A stretch of 64,000 nucleotides of DNA from Ostreococcus lucimarinus CCE9901 (Eukaryota; Chlorophyta; Mamiellophyceae; Mamiellales; Bathycoccaceae). The notes under the pieces were generated by a model. That model searched no databases. It had not been told where the DNA came from and was given only the letters and a program-made list of their open reading frames with translations. The translations under genes and the position numbers were made by a program. Where the stretch lies: the NCBI RefSeq assembly GCF_000092065.1, contig NC_009361.1, forward strand, positions 620,001-684,000, written 5' to 3'. Shown piece after piece: positions 17,415 to 25,998 of this stretch (position 1 is its first letter; the number at the start of each line of letters is the position of its first letter).

Positions 17415-18803
17415 ATGACGCCGACGACGGCGCGCGCGAGCGCGCGCGCGCGAGCGACGAGGGCGCGTCGCGACGAGGAGGCGGTTTCGGAATCGTCCTC
17501 GGCGATGGACGCGGGCGCGCGCGCGGACGCGGGCGCGCGGACGCGGGCGCGTGGGGGGGGGAGGGGCGCGCGAGAGGAGGTTTTGGAGGAGGAGGAGTAC
17601 GCGGCGCGGTTGGAGGCGATCATCGAGAGGGATTATTTTCCGGATTTGCGAACGAATCGGTTGAAGGCGGCGCTGCTGGAGGCGACGAGACGGGGAGACG
17701 CGCGGGCGATCGCGGCGGTGCATCGAGAGATGAACGTGGAGAGGATGCGAAGAGTTGGTTCTCGGGGTGGGGTGGTGGGGACGCCGAGCATCGGGGGATC
17801 GGGGACGACGGCGCGCGACGCGGAGGCGAGCTGGGAGACGGAGACGCCGCAGAGGGCGAACGATTTTGAAGACGACGACGAAGAGGAGGAATTCGTAGAC
17901 TACGAAGACTACGAAGGACGCGGGATCGAGGGCATGCGTGGGAGATCTACGGCGTACGAGGAGGACCGTCACTTGAGCGTGAATGGGTTTTTGGCCAAGT
18001 ACACGTCGGAGGACAACGCTTCGTTTACCGAAATTGTCAAACAAAGCGAGGCGAAGCGGGCGTTAAAGAAGCGGCATTTGGAAGCCGTCACGGCGCCACC
18101 GTCGCGTCGAGCGGCTTTAATCGCCGCCCTGGCGTCTCATCCCCAGCCGTCATCCGCGTTGGCGCTTGTCGAAGGCGCAGAGGTTGCCGAAAGTGATCCA
18201 TCCGCAGCAAAGGTGGTCGCCGTCGTCGGTCACGATAGCCTGTACACCGCCCCAAATGGTGTGGCTTTGTCGTTAAAAGAGCGCCAACGCATCGTGGCGA
18301 GCGAACCTAAGGTCACGATTGCGGCGAACACGCGATTTGTGGCGCCAAAGCCACGCACAGACGGAAGCGAAGGTAAGCGCGCGGCGCTGAAGCGCTACGA
18401 GCGCGTGCACACACCGAGCATGACTCCGGGCGTCGAAGGGAGCCCAATTATGACGTGGGGTCAAATCATATCGACACCATTACGCTTGGAAGATACGGAA
18501 GAAGAACTAGCGGGCGCGGGGAAGTTTTCGATGAAAGGTTCGAGCGCGAGAGAGCGAAAATTGCGCGAACTCACCGCGCGAAACGCGAGCGGTTCCGCAA
18601 CGCCGACGCCTCGGACGCGACGCGGCGCACCTACGCCGAATGGACTGTCGAAAGCGGGGAAGAGTTTACTCCGACGCGTCACGACACCCGCTCGACGCGC
18701 AGCGACGACGCCGAGAGATAGCGATTTGCGAAAATCATATAGCGGAAGGACGCCGCGAACGACGCCGGCGAGCCATGGCGGGTTACTTAGATTAGACGAT
18801 TAG
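17415..18803 (+). CDS. ESS2: ESS2/DGCR14-family spliceosome-associated protein
   Basis: 462 residues. After an Arg/Ala-rich leader the family signature appears: VLEEEEYAARLEAIIERDYF then PDLRTNRLKAALLEAT. Later conserved pieces are LSVNGFLAKYTSEDNASFTE (the TSEDN block), LYTAPNGVALSLKERQR, IAANTRFVAPKP, and the C-terminal TPSMTPGVEGSPIMTWGQI then STPLRLE. ESS2 (Bis1 in fission yeast, DGCR14 in humans) is a nuclear protein of the spliceosomal C complex. The tail is Arg/Thr-rich. A longer in-frame start does not exist; the next Met (MDAGARADAG) is an alternative. Confidence 0.9.
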   Translation: MTPTTARASARARATRARRDEEAVSESSSAMDAGARADAGARTRARGGGRGAREEVLEEEEYAARLEAIIERDYFPDLRTNRLKAALLEATRRGDARAIAAVHREMNVERMRRVGSRGGVVGTPSIGGSGTTARDAEASWETETPQRANDFEDDDEEEEFVDYEDYEGRGIEGMRGRSTAYEEDRHLSVNGFLAKYTSEDNASFTEIVKQSEAKRALKKRHLEAVTAPPSRRAALIAALASHPQPSSALALVEGAEVAESDPSAAKVVAVVGHDSLYTAPNGVALSLKERQRIVASEPKVTIAANTRFVAPKPRTDGSEGKRAALKRYERVHTPSMTPGVEGSPIMTWGQIISTPLRLEDTEEELAGAGKFSMKGSSARERKLRELTARNASGSATPTPRTRRGAPTPNGLSKAGKSLLRRVTTPARRAATTPRDSDLRKSYSGRTPRTTPASHGGLLRLDD

Positions 18804-18874
18804 GTAGTTGCAATGTACTAGTTACATCGAATGCGTTAAGTTATTCTATAGTGTGGAGTCAATCGTGTCACTCC

Positions 18875-21100
18875 CTATACGAGCTCATCGAGCGGGAACG
18901 CTTGCGTGAGCAGTTCTGGAATCGCCTCTGGGTTGTCGAAACGCTGGCGCAGCTCCGTCTCTTGCGTGGGCACTAAGTGCACCGAGTTGCGCAAGTACGT
19001 CGGGTTAACGTCGATGTCCCAGCCGTATGCTTCTTTGATTCTCTTCAACGTTTGTACTTGGCGAGCCGCGGTTGCCAAATGCTCTTCGTACACCAAGTGC
19101 ACGTATTGCCGCTTGCGCGCTCGCATTTCATTCATGAAGAACTCAATCCAGTCGTGTCTTTCTTGGAAAGTTTGCTTGAACTTTTCAAAGTCAAACACAA
19201 CTTGTGTCGGTATGGTTTCGTCCTTCGATTCCGGTTTCAACGGATCCGAGAACTTCATCCAAACACCCGTCTCCTCAGCCGCCGCCAACGAAGCGTATTG
19301 GGCGAGAATGTTCGCGCGCTCAAGGAAGAAGACGTTCGCCTTGGGGAATTCATCCAAGATCGTACGTGCGATGCGTCTGGTCGCTCGAGCACCACCCAAG
19401 GCGTTGTTCCAACCAATTCTCGTCATCACGTACCGATAACCGTGTCTCGCCGCGCCCAACAAAAGCTGATCGAGGAACGTACGCGGGTGGTTCACCAAGT
19501 TGTTGAAGACGTCCTCGTCGACGCCGAGCTGCAAAATCTTCGGCTTCATGTCCCGCGTCACCCAGTCCATCTCTAACGCACGTTCTGACCACAAATCTCC
19601 AATGTCCAAGAATCTGTTGTACAAAGGAATATCAGAGTGGAAACCGGTGTCATCTTCCCAAACCACCGTGTCTTCGTCGGCGTTGAATGCTTGTCGCAAG
19701 AGTTCAGACATCAGCTGTGCGCCGGAACGCGCTGTGTTCGCTAACACCACGAGCTGCGCCGAGACGTCGGCCGTACCGAGCAAGCCCATGCGGCGATTCA
19801 CGAGCTTTTCAGTCATGACATCTACGTTATCAGCCTCGGACCAACGAACTTGATCGAGAATGAAATCGAAAATGAAAGACGAAGGATCGTGCACGTAGTT
19901 GAGCGTCCAGTCTACTAAACGCTGCGTTTTCACCTCGGGATCGCATCCCGTCCACGACTTGCCGAGACTGAAATGATCCAGCGCAGTCGCATCGGGGTAG
20001 AGCTTACGAATCTCCTTGCAAGGAACTTTGATGCGCCAAATCTTCTCCGGGTCGTTTTTATCTACGACGAGCTTGGAGCCCTTCTTTGACACGCGTTCGC
20101 CCACTAAAGCTTCGTGATCAACCTGCTCTAAGCACATGTCTCGCCCATCTTGGCCGCACAGCAATGGATACGCAGTATCGCGATCTAAAATGACAGCGTT
20201 ATCGAAATGTAACACCTTGAGCGTCAAGTACATCGGCCCCGTCCAGGCGTTCGCGATGCAGTGCTCGTCGAACGGAATGGCGTCGAGATATTCCTTATTG
20301 GTGATCAGCGACGCAAACAGTGCGGAATGCTTCTCCAGCGCCCCCATGAAACCAGCTGATGCGAATCGTTTGTCTCCCCCGGGATCCGCCACTAAGAAAA
20401 CCTCCTTACCGAGCGTCGCCGTGACGGAGAACAAATCCGTCGGGTCTCTCAAGAGCTCGATGTTTGTATCCATGTACAGCCCACCGTGGTGATACATGAT
20501 CTCAAACTTCATCAAATCCCCAATCATCGAAAACACGTTTTCATGATGCTTTAAGTTGTACTTTAACGCACGCTTGATGGTGTGATAGGTGTACGGAAAG
20601 TTTTCAGGCGTAATGTCCGCGCTCCGCCAAAGCTTGATCTTCCATCCCACCTTGTGAAGAATCTTCTTGTTCTGGTTCAAGAACGCGCGCTTCACGTTCG
20701 GCAGCTCTGAGCCGAGCCAAATCGCGTGCCCCACGGGTTTCACCTTCAAGTGATGCACCTTGCCATCCGTCGGGTACTCATTCGTGGGATACCCATCGCC
20801 GGGATACCCGTCGCCGGGATACCCGGTCGCCCCGAGCGAGGCGAATCGCCTCGCACGCGCGTGTCTCTCACCCTCTCGCACGTACCCAAACGCCACCGCT
20901 ACGACAACAGCGACGAATGAAACTAAACTCACGATCCCACGCACGCTCACCAACCCATCTCTCCGCGTTCGACGCCCCGGACTCGTCGTCGGCTCGTCCT
21001 CGAGCGCGCGATCCTCGCTCGCCGCCGCGCTCGTCGACGTCCCCAGCAACGCCACGCGCTCCGTCGCGCTCGCTCGCGCGCTCGGTATCATCCCGAGCAT
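18875..21100 (-). CDS. Golgi-type GT32 glycosyltransferase fused to a sulfotransferase-like domain
   Basis: 741 residues, type II membrane layout: short cytosolic tail, one helix (VRGIVSLVSFVAVVVAVAFG, about residues 52-74), a stem with GYPGD repeats, then two catalytic-type domains. Residues about 120-400 are an OCH1/GT32 sugar transferase: AIWLGSELPNVKRAFLNQN, FSMIGDLMKFEIMYHHGGLY, then MDTN in the place of the usual DXD. Residues about 440-720 resemble LPS/NodH-type sulfotransferases: VVLANTARSGAQLMSELLRQ (5' PAPS-loop-like) and FFLERANILAQYASLAAAEE then TGVWMKF. The predicted role is making a sulfated surface glycan in the Golgi (inference). The fusion is unbroken across one frame. Confidence 0.75.
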   Translation of the reverse strand: MLGMIPSARASATERVALLGTSTSAAASEDRALEDEPTTSPGRRTRRDGLVSVRGIVSLVSFVAVVVAVAFGYVREGERHARARRFASLGATGYPGDGYPGDGYPTNEYPTDGKVHHLKVKPVGHAIWLGSELPNVKRAFLNQNKKILHKVGWKIKLWRSADITPENFPYTYHTIKRALKYNLKHHENVFSMIGDLMKFEIMYHHGGLYMDTNIELLRDPTDLFSVTATLGKEVFLVADPGGDKRFASAGFMGALEKHSALFASLITNKEYLDAIPFDEHCIANAWTGPMYLTLKVLHFDNAVILDRDTAYPLLCGQDGRDMCLEQVDHEALVGERVSKKGSKLVVDKNDPEKIWRIKVPCKEIRKLYPDATALDHFSLGKSWTGCDPEVKTQRLVDWTLNYVHDPSSFIFDFILDQVRWSEADNVDVMTEKLVNRRMGLLGTADVSAQLVVLANTARSGAQLMSELLRQAFNADEDTVVWEDDTGFHSDIPLYNRFLDIGDLWSERALEMDWVTRDMKPKILQLGVDEDVFNNLVNHPRTFLDQLLLGAARHGYRYVMTRIGWNNALGGARATRRIARTILDEFPKANVFFLERANILAQYASLAAAEETGVWMKFSDPLKPESKDETIPTQVVFDFEKFKQTFQERHDWIEFFMNEMRARKRQYVHLVYEEHLATAARQVQTLKRIKEAYGWDIDVNPTYLRNSVHLVPTQETELRQRFDNPEAIPELLTQAFPLDELV
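20786..20830 (-). repeat. 15-bp tandem repeat encoding GYPGD in the Golgi stem
   Basis: Units gggatacccatcgcc (20786-20800) and gggatacccgtcgcc (20801-20815), then a diverged third unit, within the GT32-sulfotransferase gene. They encode GYPGD units (with diverged GYPTN and EYPTD neighbours) between the membrane anchor and the catalytic domain. Copy number may vary between strains. Confidence 0.8.
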
Positions 21101-21503
21101 CCTTTCCCGCGCCTATCCTCGCGCCGCGCGCCCTATCCTTCGCGCACCCTCCGTCGCCACGCGCGATCGACGCCGCGCTCGCCGAAGGGTGTTGAGTCCT
21201 CGATTCGAACGCCTCGCGCGAGTTCGCGCGTTTCCCGTCCCCGCGCGTCGCGCTCGCGTCTCGCGCGACGTCGGGTCACGCGCGTTCGCGCTCTTCTCGA
21301 CGCCTCCCGTCGCTCGCCGCGGTCGTGCGCGCGGTCGCCGCGACCGCGGGGTGTGACGCCGTCGCGCGCCGCGGATTTGGCGCGTCGCGCGAGTCTCACT
21401 CTTTTACACACGGATCTTTCTGAACATCCGGCACTCCCGGGTGTTTTCGAACGACGCCGTTGACGCGACGCGACGCGCGCGCGGTCCGCGCACCGCCGCG
21501 ACG
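21101..21503. other. Divergent intergenic region GT32 / SERINC
   Basis: 403 bases between divergent starts. Pyrimidine- and CG-rich, with several open frames that are Arg-rich shadows. No RNA gene or repeat of note was seen. Confidence 0.5.
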
Positions 21504-22757
21504 ATGTCGGCGTGCCTGGGGGCGTGCTGCGGGGCGTGCGCCGCGAGCGCGTGCCGCGGGTGCTTCGCGCGGGGACGGACGCGCGAGAGGCGCGACGGTG
21601 CGAAGGACGGCGACGTCGAACGCGGGGACGATGATTCGGGCGCGCCGCGCGACGTCGGGGTCGCGTCGTGGCGGCGGAAGTACGCGGGCGCGTTCGTGGC
21701 GTTGGCGTTCGCGACGTGGGCGCTGAGAGATGGGAGAGGGGCGTCGTCGCGGCTCGGGAAGGCGTTCGGGTGGGCGTGTCGAGACGCGCTCGCGGCGAGG
21801 AGCTGCGCGCACGAGACGGCGGTGCGCGTCGGACTGGGAAACTCGTTGTTTTTCGCGTTCATGCTCGTGGTGACGTTCATGGTGAAGGAAAGCGATCGGA
21901 CGAGCGCGCGCGTGAGGTTTAACGAAGGTTTTTGGTTGGTGAAAGGGGTCATTTGGCTCGGGTTGCTCGTCGCCGCGTTCGCGGTGACGTTGAACGACTA
22001 CTCTGGGCTGGTGAACGTCGATCGGTTCTTCGCGGCGGTGTTCCTGCTGATCCAACTCATCGTTTTGCTCGGTTGGGTGTACGATTTGAACGATAAGCTC
22101 ATGTCAGGCATGGATGAAGGGGGAAATCGGAGTTTCGCGCTCTTGCTGACTTCGTCCGCGGCGACGTACGCGTTCGCGTTCACCCTGGTCGGCTTTCTCT
22201 ACAAGCTCTGGGCGCCGTCGAGCGAATGTCATCGAAACATCGCGCTTATCACGTGCATGTTGATCGTGTGCGTGATATTTTCGGTGATTTCTCTGCACGC
22301 CCGCGTCAACGGAGGCTTGTTCACGTCGGGCGCGATGACGTTTTATTGCATGTACGTGCTCGCCTCGGCGTTGGCGTCCGAACCGAACAATTACGCGTGC
22401 ACGCCCGCATCAAAAGATGGTGATTTGAGCTCAATACTCTCGGTCATCGGATTCGTCTTTGCCCTGTTCGCGCTCGGCGTCACCGCGCACAGCGCCTCGT
22501 CCAAGAGCGCGTTCGCCGGCGAAGGCGCCGAGGGAAGCGAAGATCCCACGTCGACGTTCAACGTCACCTTCTTCCATTTCGTCTTCTTCACCGCGAGTTC
22601 TTACTGCGCCATGACTTTCACGGAGTGGACGAACGGGCGGAGCGCCGCCGGTTGGGAGAGCGCTTGGGCCAAGGTCGCGGCGGCGTACGCGAGCGCCGCG
22701 CTCTACACGTGGGCCTTGCTCGCCCCCTTCGTCTTGCGCAACCGCGAATTCCGCTAG
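21504..22757 (+). CDS. SERINC/TMS1-family membrane protein
   Basis: 417 residues with about ten hydrophobic helices. The Cys-rich N-terminus (MSACLGACCGACAASACRGC) is characteristic. Conserved SERINC blocks follow: SLFFAFMLVVTFMVKESD, FNEGFWLVKGVIWLGLLVAA, VDRFFAAVFLLIQLIVLLGW, then a late acidic loop and FHFVFFTASSYCAMTFTEWT. SERINC proteins are multi-pass endomembrane and plasma-membrane proteins, reported to act on phospholipid distribution (scramblase) and serine incorporation into lipids. ATG 21504 is chosen over the earlier frame start at 21441 because it produces the Cys-rich family N-terminus. Confidence 0.92.
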   Translation: MSACLGACCGACAASACRGCFARGRTRERRDGAKDGDVERGDDDSGAPRDVGVASWRRKYAGAFVALAFATWALRDGRGASSRLGKAFGWACRDALAARSCAHETAVRVGLGNSLFFAFMLVVTFMVKESDRTSARVRFNEGFWLVKGVIWLGLLVAAFAVTLNDYSGLVNVDRFFAAVFLLIQLIVLLGWVYDLNDKLMSGMDEGGNRSFALLLTSSAATYAFAFTLVGFLYKLWAPSSECHRNIALITCMLIVCVIFSVISLHARVNGGLFTSGAMTFYCMYVLASALASEPNNYACTPASKDGDLSSILSVIGFVFALFALGVTAHSASSKSAFAGEGAEGSEDPTSTFNVTFFHFVFFTASSYCAMTFTEWTNGRSAAGWESAWAKVAAAYASAALYTWALLAPFVLRNREFR

Positions 22758-22832
22758 CGTCGATCGTCGCGAAATCGTCTTAGACACTAGTACACTAGTC
22801 ACATCATTACAAAAAATCGCCCAGTCGCTCGC

Positions 22833-23183
22833 TCACTTCCTTCGCGTCGTCCTCGACGTCTTCGTCTTCGCCGACGACTCCCTCGCCGCCTTCTCGTTCC
22901 CGAGCTTCGCCAGGTACGCCAGCACCGCCAGCGCCGCGACGTCCACCGCGCCCGCGAACGGCGAGATCTCCTGTCCGCTTCCCTCCATCGCCATCGCCAT
23001 CGTCGGCGTCGCCGTCGCCGTCGCCGTCGCCATCGCCACCGCCGTCGCGACGCGTCCCACCGTCGTCGTCGTCTCGTCCCGTCGCGCGTCGCGCGCGCGC
23101 GTCGCCGCCCGCGTCGTTCGCGCGCGCGTTCGCGTCGTCGGACGCGTCGTCGTCGCCGTCGTCGTCGTCGTCGTCGCGATCAT
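22833..23183 (-). CDS. Doubtful small protein, frame unresolved
   Basis: The 684 bases between SERINC and enoyl-ACP reductase are unusually long for this genome and have two competing minus-strand frames. One (22833-23183, 116 residues) has a Thr/Arg leader, then EISPFAGAVDVAALAVLAYL, a plausible membrane helix, ending RRK. The other (22807-23427) is Gly/Asp/Arg low complexity but ends in the protein-like DDAKEVSERLGDFL. Neither is recognisable; a frame change or intron could join the helix of one to the tail of the other. Trinucleotide and (cggt)n runs (23213-23231) make the region prone to chance open frames. It may instead be the enoyl-ACP reductase promoter. Confidence 0.3.
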   Translation of the reverse strand: MIATTTTTTATTTRPTTRTRARTTRAATRARDARRDETTTTVGRVATAVAMATATATATPTMAMAMEGSGQEISPFAGAVDVAALAVLAYLAKLGNEKAARESSAKTKTSRTTRRK

Positions 23184-23441
23184 CGTCGTCGTCGTCGCGA
23201 TGTGCGTCGTCGGTCGGTCGGTCGGTCGGTCTCACGACGAAAGCTAAAAACACGGACCTCCACCGCGGACTAACCTGACCCGGAACGGATAAAGCGACCG
23301 CGCGACGACGGCGACGGCGACGACGACTCGACGCGCGCGCGGGCGACACTGCGCGACGCACCGACGCGCGACCGCGAGCGACGCGAACGAGCGCGCCGGA
23401 CCGCGGACGACGGACGGAGAACGACACCGCGAAGAGGAAAG

Positions 23442-24452
23442 ATGCGCGCGACGACGATGCGACAATCGAGCGCGGTGACGGGGACGCGCGCGCGAACGAC
23501 GCGCGGGGCGCGCGCGGCGCGACCGCGAGCGACGACGACGACGCGGGCGGGATTGAACGTCGATCTGCGAGGGAAGAAGGCGTTCGTCGCGGGCGTGGCG
23601 GACGATAACGGGTTCGGGTGGGCCATCTCGAAGGCGCTGAGCGAAGCCGGCGCGGAGGTGATCCTCGGGACTTGGGTTCCGGCGCTGAACATCTTCGAGA
23701 CGTCGTACCGACGGGGGAAGTTTGACGAATCGCGTAAATTGAGCGATGGATCGATGATGACGTTCTCGAAGATTTACCCGATGGACGCCGTGTTCGACGC
23801 GATGGACGACGTTCCGGAGGACATCGCGACGAACAAGCGCTACGCGGGTAACGAAAAGTGGACCGTGAGCGAAGTCGCGAAGTGCGTCGAGGAAGATTTC
23901 GGTAAGATTGATGTTCTCGTGCACTCCTTGGCCAACGGCCCGGAAGTCGCCAAGCCTTTGCTCGAAACGAGCCGTAAGGGTTACTTGGCCGCCATCTCGG
24001 CGTCTTCTTACTCCAACGTGTCCATGATCCAACACTTCGGACCGTTGATGAACAAGGGTGGTGCCGCCATCTCTTTGACCTACCTCGCCTCCGAACAAAT
24101 CATTCCGGGCTACGGTGGTGGTATGTCCTCCGCGAAGGCGGCGCTCGAGTCCGACACCCGCGTCCTCGCGTACGAAGCCGGTCGCAAGTGGGGCATCCGC
24201 GTCAACACCATCTCCGCCGGTCCTCTCGGTTCTCGCGCGGCCAAGGCGATTGGGTTCATCGACAAGATGATCAACTACTCTCTCTCCAACGCGCCGCTCA
24301 AGGAGAAGCCGCTCGAAGCCATCGAAATCGGTAACACCGCCGCCTTCTTGTGCTCTCCGCTCGCCTCCGGCATCACCGGTGCGACCATCTACGTCGACAA
24401 CGGCCTCAACGCCATGGGTCTCGCCGAGACCGCTCCGGAGATTTCCGGTTAA
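23442..24452 (+). CDS. ENR: Chloroplast enoyl-[acyl-carrier-protein] reductase (FabI type)
   Basis: 336 residues. The first about 35 residues ([20 protein letters not shown]) are a transit peptide; the mature part starts near [20 protein letters not shown], where [13 protein letters not shown] is the NADH-binding loop of plant Fab[21 protein letters not shown] and [20 protein letters not shown] carry the catalytic Tyr and Lys region. [20 protein letters not shown] and [16 protein letters not shown] complete the SDR fold. It catalyses the last reduction step of plastid fatty-acid synthesis. Codons in the 3' half are less CG-biased than in the leader. Starts at the first ATG. Confidence 0.96.
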   Translation: MRATTMRQSSAVTGTRARTTRGARAARPRATTTTRAGLNVDLRGKKAFVAGVADDNGFGWAISKALSEAGAEVILGTWVPALNIFETSYRRGKFDESRKLSDGSMMTFSKIYPMDAVFDAMDDVPEDIATNKRYAGNEKWTVSEVAKCVEEDFGKIDVLVHSLANGPEVAKPLLETSRKGYLAAISASSYSNVSMIQHFGPLMNKGGAAISLTYLASEQIIPGYGGGMSSAKAALESDTRVLAYEAGRKWGIRVNTISAGPLGSRAAKAIGFIDKMINYSLSNAPLKEKPLEAIEIGNTAAFLCSPLASGITGATIYVDNGLNAMGLAETAPEISG

Positions 24453-24719
24453 GCGCGCGTCCAGAACGTTTTGTTGAGGATGGCGAACACGGTCGGCAGT
24501 CGCGGACTCTGCGTTTCGAACGCACCGCGGCGACGACGCCTTCGTCTTCGCTCTCCTTTAGATGACGCAATTCAATATTTTAATTAGAGTCTCAGTGCTG
24601 ACGCCGAGGATCCTTCATCGTCACAATCGTCGTCCCGCGTCTTCACGGCGCGGACACCTCTTCGAACTCGAGGGTTTTCCGGGTGTTTTCAGGCCGTGGC
24701 TCACTTCGCGACGCGACGC

Positions 24720-24971
24720 ATGTCCCACCTCCTCGTCACCTTACGTCGAGGTACCGCGGGCAAACCGAAGACTATCCTCCAGACCTTGTCCGCGCTCGGT
24801 CTGCGCAAGACTCGAGACGCGCGCATCGTGCCGAACGACGCCGGCGCGCGAGGAAAGTTGAATCAAGTCAAGCACTTGGTCTCCGTGGAAACGCTGGAAG
24901 ACGCCGAACGACGCGTCGAAGCGCTGGCGAAGAAGCGCGCGCTGCGAACGCCGATCGTGAGCGAGCACTGA
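24720..24971 (+). CDS. Organellar ribosomal protein uL30 (L30p family)
   Basis: 83 residues from ATG 24720 (the open frame extends to a GTG at 24696). LLVTLRRGTAGKPKTILQTL then SALGLRKTRDARIV is the L30 signature; KLNQVKHLVSVETLEDAE is the second half. Absence of a long plastid leader and its size suggest the mitochondrial large subunit, but a plastid location cannot be excluded. Its stop ends five bases before the ATG of the phosphoserine phosphatase gene on the same strand, an exceptionally tight tandem arrangement for a eukaryote. Confidence 0.85.
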   Translation: MSHLLVTLRRGTAGKPKTILQTLSALGLRKTRDARIVPNDAGARGKLNQVKHLVSVETLEDAERRVEALAKKRALRTPIVSEH

Positions 24972-24975
24972 GGCG

Positions 24976-25785
24976 ATGCTGCTGCGCACGGCGAGCTGCG
25001 AGTCGCTGAGCGGGGGACGAGGGATGGCGAAACGCTCGGGACGAGGTCGAGGGACGGGGACGACGACGACGCGAGCGGTGTCGTCGTCGAGCGCGCCGCG
25101 AGCGCCGCACGTTTCGGTGTTGGATATGTGGCGCACGTGTGATGCGGTGGCGTTCGATGTGGATAGCACGGTGTGCGAAGATGAGGGCATCGACGAGCTC
25201 GGGGCGTACGTCGGTGCGGGCGAACGCGTAGAGGCCATCACAAAAAAGGCGATGGAGGGAGGGATGCCTTTCGGTGAGGCTTTACAAGCGAGATTAGAGG
25301 CCATGGCGATCACTCGGGAGCAGTTGGAGACGTACGTGGCGAAAAACCCGCCGAAATATTCACCGGGGATCAAAGAACTCACTGCCGCGTTGCGCGCGAG
25401 CGGTAAAGAAGTATACCTCGTCTCCGGTGGGTTCAGACAGATGATCGCTCCCGTGGCGAAAGGTTTGGGTATTCCAGTCGAAAATATCTACGCCAATACG
25501 ATAACGTTCAACGAGGACGGCTCGCTGAAAGGTTACGACGCCGGCGAGTTCACCTCGCGTTCGGGTGGCAAAGCCGAGGCGGTCAAGCACATCAAATCGA
25601 GTCGAGGGTACAACACGATGGTCATGGTCGGCGACGGCGCCACCGATCTTGAAGCGAAGATCCCCGGCGGTGCCGACATCGTTGTCGGCTACGGCGGCGC
25701 CCAGCGTCGCGCCAAAGTTGAAGCCGAAGCCGACTGGTTCGTGCTCGATTTATTCGTCCTCGCGGAAGCTCTCAAAGGTGCGTGA
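24976..25785 (+). CDS. PSP: Phosphoserine phosphatase, probably plastid
   Basis: 269 residues. An Arg/Thr/Ser-rich leader of about 45 residues (transit peptide) precedes a HAD-type PSP: FDVDSTVCEDEGIDELG (motif I D-x-D-S-T, where the first Asp is phosphorylated), VYLVSGGFRQMIAPVA (motif II Ser-Gly-Gly), SGGKAEAVKHIK (motif III Lys) and MVMVGDGATDLEAK (motif IV Asp). The cap MPFGEALQARLEAM binds the substrate. It performs the last step of the phosphorylated serine pathway. The ATG at 24976 sits four bases after the uL30 stop; the next in-frame Met (MAKRSG, 25024) is an alternative. Confidence 0.93.
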   Translation: MLLRTASCESLSGGRGMAKRSGRGRGTGTTTTRAVSSSSAPRAPHVSVLDMWRTCDAVAFDVDSTVCEDEGIDELGAYVGAGERVEAITKKAMEGGMPFGEALQARLEAMAITREQLETYVAKNPPKYSPGIKELTAALRASGKEVYLVSGGFRQMIAPVAKGLGIPVENIYANTITFNEDGSLKGYDAGEFTSRSGGKAEAVKHIKSSRGYNTMVMVGDGATDLEAKIPGGADIVVGYGGAQRRAKVEAEADWFVLDLFVLAEALKGA

Positions 25786-25998
25786 TTCGCACGCAAGTAT
25801 GTTTAGATGCGTTTTAAAGATAAAGTCATCGCATTGTGTATCACCGACTCCACACCAACCCTCGATGCGCCGCGATGACTTCGCGAGCTCGCGTTCGCGC
25901 GCGCCGCCAAAACCTGCGGCGCCTCGCTCGCGTGCCTCACTCACGCGCGCACGACGTCGACGGACGACGCGTCCGTCGAACGCGCGTGCGTCGCCGTC

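Noticed and set aside
24696-24719. GTG start for uL30m
   Set aside because: The ATG at 24720 gives the family start MSHLLVTL, and nuclear genes rarely use GTG.
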